A program made the position numbers and the translations under genes. This document shows positions 1-4,145 of a DNA stretch of 6,338 bases, piece by piece. Source of the DNA: Acidobacteriota bacterium (lineage in GTDB: Bacteria; Acidobacteriota; Terriglobia; Terriglobales; Acidobacteriaceae); the NCBI GenBank assembly GCA_021805955.1, contig JAJZDO010000911.1, positions 1 to 6,338 of the forward strand, read 5' to 3'. The notes beneath the pieces were generated by a model. That model saw nothing but the letters and a program-made list of their open reading frames with translations, had not been told where the DNA came from and made no database searches. How positions within the stretch are numbered: position 1 is the first letter of the stretch; each line of letters starts with the position of its first letter.

Positions 1-1368
1 GCGCTAAACAAAGCCTATGCGCATGTCTCCAGCCCGAATTTCCTTGAGGCCGCAAAGCAGCTTGAAACCTGCATGATCGAGAAGATGGGCTTTGAAGAGG
101 CGGAGGCAGAGCAGTACATTGAAGTGCAGCAGCCATCCATCCCGAATCTGCCGCTATTCCTTCAGGAGAATCCGCTTCGCTTGACGGTTGCGGAGCCGCT
201 GAAACTGGAGGGCCTGTCCGAGCAAGAGCGCCAGTCCATCATTGTGAAGTCAGAGGCTCCGGGCCAGATTGAAATTGAAGTGCATGGGCAGATAACTCCG
301 CAGATTCAGAAAGCGGCCCTAGCCGCTGTGCCGGAGACAGCGCGGGCTGAAACAGAACGGAAGATTGCGCAACACATTGAAGAGCAGGAATCGCGCCTTG
401 CACCCGCGTTGCGCGGGGAAAATCTGGTGGTCCCCAGGCTGTGCGTTCGCTACCAAGGCGAGCTACTTCCGTTCGATAAAGAACTGGTGTTGGACGCCGC
501 TTCATGGGACCTGAGTCAATGCGCGGTGGACCTGAGTGACTTCCGGTTTAATGACACATCGAAGACGTTTGAATTCGACGTGCAAGGCAGCAAGGTTGTG
601 TATGCGTTCAAAGGCGAGCAGCAACTTGACCTGAATCTGCTGCCCGGAGAGTGGACAGAGAATGACCTGATTCGATGGCTGGACAAGGAATTGCGGCAAC
701 AAGATATTCGGCAAGCTGCAAGCCTTACATGGCTTCGGCTTTGCGTGCGGCAGCTTTTAGAGCGGAAGGGATTTGACCTTGCGCTGCTGGTGCGGGCGAA
801 ATTCATCCTTGCACGTAAGCTGGCAGAGAGACGGGATGAGTGCCGGGCATCCGCGTACAACGCCGGGTATCAGGAATTGCTCTTCGGACCGAACGCCTCA
901 CCAGAAACCAGCTTTGAGTATGCCTTCCGATACCAGCCGGATGTGTACCCTGCCAAGTGGTATTACAGCGGGCGGAATCGGTTTGAAAAGCACTTCTACC
1001 CGATGGTGGGAGAGCTGGAGAGCACGGGTGAGGAGTGCGATTGCGCGGAGGCGCTGGATGCTCAATCGGGAATCAAGACGTGGGTGCGGAATCTGGCGCT
1101 CCAGCCGGAATCTTCGTTTTGGCTCCAGACCTCAACTGATCGCTTCTATCCTGATTTTGTGGCGGAAACACTGGATGGCCGTCTGCTGGTGGTGGAGTAC
1201 AAGGGCATGGATTACGCCACAAATGACGATTCCAAAGAAAAGAAGTTGCTCGGGGAAGTGTGGGCGAAAGGAAGCAACGGCAGAACCTTGTTCCTGATGG
1301 CTGTCAAGAAGGATGAGCGGGGCAGCAATGTCCACGAACAAATCCGAGGCACGATTGAGGGCTGGTAG
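1..1368 (+). CDS. Type III restriction-type Res protein (DEAD/DEAH helicase-nuclease), C-terminal part, 5' truncated by the window
   Basis: The reading frame is open from base 1, so the true start and the SF2 helicase motor lie upstream; 455 residues are visible. An internal ATG at 73 is not a likely start because the coding frame runs through it. The C-terminus carries a PD-(D/E)xK nuclease core: FYPDF (Asp codon 1153-1155), then after about 13 residues VVEYKG (Glu 1195-1197, Lys 1201-1203). Upstream are a conserved aromatic stretch FEKHFYP (about 990) and the segment GIKTWVRNL...ESSFWLQTSTDRFYPDF, typical of Res subunits and stand-alone Res-like helicase-nucleases. In the family the motor translocates on DNA using ATP and the nuclease cuts foreign DNA, normally together with a Mod methyltransferase. 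No Mod is visible here, so a classical type III system is unproven. The next gene starts 42 bp after the stop, implying one transcript. Family assignment is confident; the biological role is inferred. Confidence 0.88.
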   Translation, partial: ALNKAYAHVSSPNFLEAAKQLETCMIEKMGFEEAEAEQYIEVQQPSIPNLPLFLQENPLRLTVAEPLKLEGLSEQERQSIIVKSEAPGQIEIEVHGQITPQIQKAALAAVPETARAETERKIAQHIEEQESRLAPALRGENLVVPRLCVRYQGELLPFDKELVLDAASWDLSQCAVDLSDFRFNDTSKTFEFDVQGSKVVYAFKGEQQLDLNLLPGEWTENDLIRWLDKELRQQDIRQAASLTWLRLCVRQLLERKGFDLALLVRAKFILARKLAERRDECRASAYNAGYQELLFGPNASPETSFEYAFRYQPDVYPAKWYYSGRNRFEKHFYPMVGELESTGEECDCAEALDAQSGIKTWVRNLALQPESSFWLQTSTDRFYPDFVAETLDGRLLVVEYKGMDYATNDDSKEKKLLGEVWAKGSNGRTLFLMAVKKDERGSNVHEQIRGTIEGW

Positions 1369-1394
1369 AGGTGCGAAGAAGCGGACGGCCTTCC

Positions 1395-1403
1395 GAGGAA
1401 GGG
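1395..1403 (+). promoter_or_regulatory. Shine-Dalgarno of the 243-aa gene, partly inside a small hairpin
   Basis: GAGGAAGGG ends 7 nt before the ATG at 1411 and decides that start. The bases CCTTC (1389-1393) can pair with GAAGG (1398-1402), so the site may be partly masked. Ribosomes ending the upstream gene at 1368 sit close enough to help open it, which would couple translation of the two genes. The pairing is short (5 bp), so this is tentative. Confidence 0.55.
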
Positions 1404-1410
1404 AAACCCC

Positions 1411-2142
1411 ATGAAGCAGGAAAAAGACATCGACAACATACCGGAGGAACCCTCTCCGGATCTCACACCGGAGCAGCGAGCGAGAGTGCTTCGCTTTCGA
1501 GAGAGAATTTACCCCAAACTCTCGCCGGAAGAGTGGGAAAGATTAGCACAGTGCCTGAAAGAGTGGTTGGAAGAGGGCTGCTGCCAGCGGAAAATGGAGC
1601 CATCCCTCCTTGGCCTGGATTGGTCTTCGTTTGAGACGCGAAAGTTCCCGGAACACGATGGCGAGACCGGCTTTCGGAATCCACCGGAGTTTATATCTTG
1701 TGGATTCTCAGCTTTGGATGCTTACGCAACAGCGATGCTTGCAGCGCACTTTTCCTCGGACTCCCTCGGGGTTCTGACCTTCACATGCAAGCTCAAACAA
1801 CGCGATCCCGACAGCTCACTGTACCTGGAGTTTGTGACGACGCCGGAACATGGCAGCATTGACTCAGAGTCGCTAATGTGCGAATTGCTGGATTCGTTTC
1901 CTGACTTGCTCGACGCCAAGACGTTCCCTGTTCTCTTTCTTGCGGGAGAAGGCTGTCCAATGGCGTGCGAATACCCTGGCCAGATGGTGGCCAGGGTATC
2001 GCCCTTCCTTCGGGCTCGCCCTGTCGAACTGTGGCTTCAAGCGATGCTGAGTTTGACCCCTACGGTTGATTTGCGCAGGCGCGCAAAGCAAATCGTGGCG
2101 TTTCTACGAGACTCCAAGGCAACTGGAGGCATCCCGAATTAG
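1411..2142 (+). CDS. Hypothetical protein (243 aa) in apparent operon with the Res-type gene
   Basis: I do not recognise a family. The start is supported by GAGGAAGGG 7 nt upstream and a 42-nt gap from the preceding stop, on the same strand. The N-terminus (residues 1-58) is highly charged and probably helical, with LTPEQRARVLRFRERIY and LSPEEWERLAQCLKEW. The middle (about 95-180) looks like a mixed alpha/beta globular domain with short hydrophobic strands (LGVLTFTCKL, LYLEFVTT, FPVLFLAGEG). The C-terminus (195-235) is basic and helical. There are eight cysteines (48, 57, 58, 97, 126, 157, 182, 186); the last pair forms GCPMAC but no clear metal-site pattern is evident. No signal peptide or membrane segment is seen, so it is probably cytoplasmic. 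Its position suggests an accessory to the restriction-type protein, but this is guilt by association only. Confidence 0.8.
   Translation: MKQEKDIDNIPEEPSPDLTPEQRARVLRFRERIYPKLSPEEWERLAQCLKEWLEEGCCQRKMEPSLLGLDWSSFETRKFPEHDGETGFRNPPEFISCGFSALDAYATAMLAAHFSSDSLGVLTFTCKLKQRDPDSSLYLEFVTTPEHGSIDSESLMCELLDSFPDLLDAKTFPVLFLAGEGCPMACEYPGQMVARVSPFLRARPVELWLQAMLSLTPTVDLRRRAKQIVAFLRDSKATGGIPN
1971..1999. repeat. Perfect 12-bp inverted repeat with 5-nt loop inside a coding region
   Basis: ATACCCTGGCCA (1971-1982) and TGGCCAGGGTAT (1988-1999) are exact reverse complements around the loop GATGG. With a single bulged A at 1970 the stem extends by two more C-G pairs (1968-1969 with 2000-2001). It lies at codons about 187-197 of the 243-aa gene. 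No T-tract follows, so it is not a standard intrinsic terminator. It could act as an mRNA hairpin or be a protein or recombination site; function unknown. Confidence 0.75.
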
Positions 2143-2166
2143 TCGGGAAGCCAAAGCCTGCCTGCG

Positions 2167-2185
2167 CCGCTGCCCCCAGCGGTTT
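2167..2185 (+). terminator. Possible weak intrinsic terminator after the Res/243-aa operon
   Basis: CCGCTG (2167-2172), loop CCCC, CAGCGG (2177-2182), then TTT and AGAG. The stem is short but all but one of its pairs are G-C; the T-run is only three bases, so efficiency would be low. It lies 24 bp after the stop of the 243-aa gene and about 30 bp before the toxin promoter, a sensible place for a terminator. A second small hairpin (TCCCGA 2132-2137 with TCGGGA 2143-2148) spans the stop codon. Confidence 0.35.
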
Positions 2186-2212
2186 AGAGTCTGGGCGATA
2201 GGATGGAAGGGA

Positions 2213-2241
2213 TTGCAGGTATGCCATAATTGGCATATTCT
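2213..2241 (+). promoter_or_regulatory. Predicted sigma70-type promoter of the toxin-antitoxin operon
   Basis: TTGCAG (2213-2218) as -35 and TATTCT (2236-2241) as -10, separated by 17 bp. Matches to consensus are 3/6 and 4/6. Transcription would begin around 2247-2250, immediately before the toxin ATG at 2251, giving a leaderless or near-leaderless message. The spacer holds a palindrome, which supports the assignment through the usual autoregulated layout of such operons. Confidence 0.5.
2220..2237. promoter_or_regulatory. Probable HigA/HigBA operator (inverted repeat between -35 and -10)
   Basis: TATGCCA (2220-2226), spacer TAAT, TGGCATA (2231-2237): perfect 7-bp arms, 18 bp overall. It occupies the promoter spacer and overlaps the first bases of the -10, so binding by the downstream helix-turn-helix antitoxin would block RNA polymerase. 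Autorepression through such a palindrome is known for HigBA-type systems; binding here is inferred. Confidence 0.65.
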
Positions 2242-2250
2242 TGAAGCCGG

Positions 2251-2622
2251 ATGACTCTTGAACTGAAGCCCGCTCCCAAGCCGCTGGTATGGATTGGCAA
2301 TTCTCTGGAGGCGGTCAAGAGCTTTCCGCAAGCGGTGAGAAGTGAAGTGGGCTTTGCGCTCTATCAGGCGCAGACGGGCGGAAAGCATGTGAACGCGAAG
2401 CCGCTGCGCGGATTCGGCGCGGGCGTCCTGGAGATTGTCTCGGATCATCGCGGCGACACATTCCGCGCGGTGTACACGGTGAGACTCGCTGGCCGAGTGT
2501 ATGTTCTCCACGCCTTTCAGAAGAAATCGAAGACGGGGATTGCAACGCCCAAAGCGGAGATGGAACTGGTGAGGCGACGGCTGAAACGCGCGATGGAATT
2601 GAACGCCGCACAGGAGAAGTGA
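2251..2622 (+). CDS. higB: Type II toxin, RelE/HigB superfamily (phage Gp49-like)
   Basis: A 123-aa basic protein of the expected length for Gp49-like/HigB toxins. Diagnostic stretches are AVKSFPQAVRSEVGFALYQ (21-39), KPLRGFGAGVLEIV (50-63) and the hallmark C-terminal VYVLHAFQKKSKTGIATPK (83-101), followed by a basic helix. Family members are RelE-fold mRNA interferases that cleave mRNA on the ribosome when the antitoxin is lost; the basic residues in the RGDTFRAVY and FQKKSK regions are the likely RNA-contacting ones. No good Shine-Dalgarno precedes the ATG and the predicted transcription start is almost at it, suggesting weak or leaderless translation. The antitoxin starts 2 bp after the stop. 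Toxin-first order is typical of HigBA. Whether it is active was not testable here. Confidence 0.9.
   Translation: MTLELKPAPKPLVWIGNSLEAVKSFPQAVRSEVGFALYQAQTGGKHVNAKPLRGFGAGVLEIVSDHRGDTFRAVYTVRLAGRVYVLHAFQKKSKTGIATPKAEMELVRRRLKRAMELNAAQEK
2612..2617 (+). promoter_or_regulatory. Strong Shine-Dalgarno for the antitoxin, inside the toxin 3' end
   Basis: AGGAGA lies within the last toxin codons, with 7 nt between it and the ATG at 2625. This favours the ATG over the GTG at 2619, which would be only 1 nt from the site. The contrast with the toxin, which lacks such a site, would give more antitoxin than toxin per message. Confidence 0.65.
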
Positions 2623-2624
2623 AC

Positions 2625-2945
2625 ATGCCGAAACGCGATTATGTAGAGAGCACGGGAAACGTCTTTGCCGATCTTGGCCTTCCGGAGCCGGATGAAGCTC
2701 TGGCCAAAGCTGAACTGGCGCAGAAAATTGTTGCCATTATCCACGAACGGCGGCTGACGCAGACGGACGCCGCAGTGATCCTTGGAATCGACCAGCCGAA
2801 AGTCTCTACTTTGATGCGCGGACGGCTCTCTGGATTTTCCATCGAACGGCTGCTGCGCTTTCTGCTGCTGCTGGGGCGCGACGTTGAAATCAATGTGAAG
2901 ACTCGTCCGCGTTCGCGCTCCCAATCCCGCTTAATGGTGGCGTAA
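2625..2945 (+). CDS. higA: HigA-type antitoxin, XRE-like helix-turn-helix transcriptional regulator
   Basis: A 106-aa protein directly following the toxin. The N-terminal NVFADLGLPEPDEALAKAELA (12-32) and the helix-turn-helix LTQTDAAVILGIDQPKVSTLMRG (44-66) are characteristic of antitoxins paired with Gp49-like toxins (HTH_37 type). Residues 67-92 (LSGFSIERLLRFLLLLGRDVEIN) complete the fold. It should neutralise the toxin by direct contact and repress the operon at the palindrome at 2220-2237. The C-terminal tail (93-106) is Arg/Ser-rich and probably disordered. A GTG at 2619 overlapping the toxin stop would add two residues; the ATG is preferred from its AGGAG spacing. Confidence 0.9.
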   Translation: MPKRDYVESTGNVFADLGLPEPDEALAKAELAQKIVAIIHERRLTQTDAAVILGIDQPKVSTLMRGRLSGFSIERLLRFLLLLGRDVEINVKTRPRSRSQSRLMVA

Positions 2946-3281
2946 AAGCGGCTTTCCAGGACAGGCTGGTGACGACCGGCACAGTTCCTTCGGAGGGGAG
3001 CGGAGTAGTAATCGTGGTAAGAAACCGTAGTAGAAAATATATCATAGAGTTGTAGGCTAATGATTATATGGCGGTAAGTGGCCGAATGTGAGTGACGCCT
3101 CGGCCATTTCGAATCAATCGGTTATTTCGTTAGATTCCATGCAACGCTCGTATCCGGGCGTCAATGGCTGACAACCTCTCCGCGTCTCGGGTATTTTCCG
3201 GGAAGGCCGTGCCAGAAATGAAGGTCACAACAAGGTACTTCAGCTACGTCGCGCTCGACGGAGATTCCCCGGTCCTCGCTT
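2946..3281. other. Non-coding or decayed region between the toxin-antitoxin operon and the transposase remnant
   Basis: No convincing gene is visible. The stretch around 3015-3075 is distinctly more A+T-rich than its surroundings (runs such as AAAATATATCATAG and AATGATTATATGG). One hairpin (3079-3106) is listed separately. GGAAGGCCGTG occurs at 3201-3211 and again at 3315-3325 inside the transposase remnant. A 46-codon frame at 3164-3304 lacks a ribosome binding site and recognisable content. The region may contain degraded insertion-sequence material, but I cannot recognise the missing catalytic half of the neighbouring transposase in any frame. Confidence 0.5.
3079..3106 (+). terminator. 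Hairpin, possible terminator of the toxin-antitoxin transcript
   Basis: TGGCCGA (3079-3085) pairs perfectly with TCGGCCA (3100-3106) around a 14-nt loop. The stem can extend outward through a G-T wobble and two A-T pairs (AAG against TTT, 3076-3078 with 3107-3109). Only TTTC follows, so as an intrinsic terminator it is weak. It lies 133 bp after the antitoxin stop and is the best terminator-like structure in the gap. Confidence 0.35.
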
Positions 3282-3695
3282 CTAGTTCGCTTCCTGATGA
3301 CTAGGTCGATTCGCGGAAGGCCGTGACGATCGGGGGATGGGCGTGGAGCGGCTCTTTTGCAGCCGCAGCCCCAGTCGCTTAAGCTGCCGGCTCAATAGCG
3401 AGGGGCAAACCTCAACCTGGTACTGGAGAGCCAGCAGGTACTGCAGTTCCACCAGCGTTCGGTTCGGTCGCTCGTTCAGCCACTTTCCCAGCGCCCTATG
3501 TAATTCCGGCGTGAGTCGGCTCCGCGGTCCGCGCCGGTGACGCACCCGCTCCGATTGCCCGCTGCGCTTGCGTTGGTCGATGACCTTGCGCGCCCAACCG
3601 TAGCTGACGCCAAAGTTCTCCGCCACCTTCCGTACACTCTGCCGGTCACGATCGCGCGCCGCCAAAAAAAAATCATCTTCAAAAGCTCTTGCCAT
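3282..3695 (-). CDS. IS630-family transposase, N-terminal helix-turn-helix fragment (probable remnant)
   Basis: 137 residues from the ATG at 3695; a TTG at 3746 would give 154, but MARAF matches the usual start of this family. MARAFEDDFFLAARDRD is followed by a helix-turn-helix SVRKVAENFGVSYGWARKV and a second winged-helix-like part, LTPELHRALGKWLNERPNRTLVELQYLLALQYQVEVCPSLLSRQLKRLGLRLQK. This matches the DNA-binding half of IS630 transposases, which recognise the element's ends. The DDE catalytic half is missing: full proteins are roughly 2.5 times longer. After LRLQK the reading frame appears to slip. One frame over, the CAAAAG run (3359-3354) leads into KEPLHA, resembling the KKxLHA segment of the family, and then stops at 3301. 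The last ~25 residues are therefore probably out-of-frame tail. A run of nine T residues on the coding strand (3672-3664) is a slippage-prone spot. Function as a transposase is unlikely. Confidence 0.65.
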   Translation of the reverse strand: MARAFEDDFFLAARDRDRQSVRKVAENFGVSYGWARKVIDQRKRSGQSERVRHRRGPRSRLTPELHRALGKWLNERPNRTLVELQYLLALQYQVEVCPSLLSRQLKRLGLRLQKSRSTPIPRSSRPSANRPSHQEAN

Positions 3696-3920
3696 TCTCG
3701 TTGGTGTCCTTGGAATTGCCAGAACAAGCTTATCCCGATCTGTCAATCCGTCCCGACTTTTGGCATGCGGATTCCGTAGCAGGTCACTTCGTCTCTGGCT
3801 GTCGTTCCTGATGTCTTCGATCAGGATAGTAACAAAAGCAAGCGGTCTTTTCTAAACCTCGACCACCGTGGCGAACAATCTGGAGCGAATTTACAGATAC
3901 CGCGTTCAAAGGAAGGATGA

Positions 3921-3955
3921 GTCATTCTGAGCGAGCGTAGAATCCAGAGAATGAT
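3921..3955. repeat. Dispersed palindromic repeat unit (CATTCTGAGCGAGCG type)
   Basis: TCATTCT (3922-3928) and AGAATGA (3948-3954) are exact reverse complements with a 19-nt loop; an alternative inner pairing is ATTCT (3924-3928) with AGAAT (3939-3943). The core GTCATTCTGAGCGAGCGTAG resembles a family of intergenic repeats with GTCATTCTGAGCGAAGCGAAGAAT cores split here for comparison as GTCATTCTGAGCG and AAGCGAAGAAT, found in many environmental genomes. Membership is from memory of the pattern; only one copy is in the window. Confidence 0.45.
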
Positions 3956-4012
3956 GGCGGAGTGCACGATGCGCATATCTTCCGGAATCCTTACTGGGAA
4001 GTGCGGTGCCTG

Positions 4013-4032
4013 CCCTGAGCGAAGTCGAAGGG
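4013..4032. repeat. Dispersed palindromic repeat unit (PSTSLRAG-type)
   Basis: CCCTGAGCGAAGTCGAAGGG, with outer arms CCCT and AGGG. On the complementary strand its translation gives the PSTSLRAG-like peptide that shows up as spurious ORFs across many bacterial genomes (minus-strand frame through 3906-4088). It is a short intergenic repeat without coding meaning, and one of two different repeat types about 60-90 bp apart in this gap. Confidence 0.55.
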
Positions 4033-4092
4033 TTCACAATGAATCCCTCCCGCAGAAACTGCACAAACTGTAAATCCGCTCCAAACACGCGC

Positions 4093-4130
4093 TACGAAGT
4101 AAGTCCCAACCCATCGCCATCTACTTCGTA
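4093..4130. repeat. 9-bp perfect inverted repeat just downstream of the EF-G-like gene
   Basis: TACGAAGTA (4093-4101) and TACTTCGTA (4122-4130), separated by 20 nt. Read on the minus strand it begins 15 bp after the stop codon of the elongation-factor gene, so it may form a 3' stem-loop on that mRNA. The sequence after it (GCGCGTGTTT) has no real T-run, so it is not a canonical intrinsic terminator; transcript 3'-end protection or a protein or recombination site are alternatives. Confidence 0.55.
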
Positions 4131-4145
4131 TAGACGACAACGCGG

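Larger units (their letters stand above)
3747..4145. other. Intergenic region between transposase remnant and EF-G-like gene
   Basis: No gene is supported. It contains a 7-bp inverted repeat with 7-nt loop (TCCTGAT 3806-3812, ATCAGGA 3820-3826), two units of dispersed palindromic repeats (3921-3955 and 4013-4032) and a 9-bp inverted repeat (4093-4130), described separately. The 60-residue frame across 3906-4088 on the minus strand encodes PSTSLRAG, a translation artefact of the dispersed repeat rather than a protein. The terminal inverted repeats of the IS630 remnant could not be identified. Confidence 0.55.

Noticed and set aside
773..1297. 174-codon open frame on the plus strand inside the Res-type gene
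   Set aside because: Another frame of a gene with a clear PD-(D/E)xK domain; its Arg/Trp-rich composition is typical of an out-of-frame translation.
1371..1634. 87-codon frame starting just after the Res-type stop
   Set aside because: It overlaps the 243-aa gene in another frame and lacks its well-placed Shine-Dalgarno; low-complexity Gly/Arg/Ser content.
2619..2627. GTG start for the antitoxin overlapping the toxin stop
   Set aside because: The AGGAG would be almost adjacent to this GTG, whereas its spacing to the ATG at 2625 is ideal.
3164..3304. 46-codon plus-strand frame starting MADNLSASRVF
   Set aside because: No Shine-Dalgarno, no recognisable family, and it runs antisense into the end of the transposase remnant; kept only as a remark because both strands are fairly open here.
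3806..3826. Inverted repeat TCCTGAT/ATCAGGA as a terminator or IS end
   Set aside because: No T-run on either strand and no matching copy at the other side of the transposase remnant, so neither role is supported.
3906..4088. 60-codon minus-strand frame containing PSTSLRAG
   Set aside because: Produced by a dispersed intergenic repeat known to create this spurious peptide in many genomes; no ribosome binding site or domain.
4092..4133. Similarity of ACTTCGTATAG to part of a loxP arm
   Set aside because: Only 11 bases match, the opposing arm order is reversed relative to loxP and the 20-nt spacer is wrong; chance resemblance.
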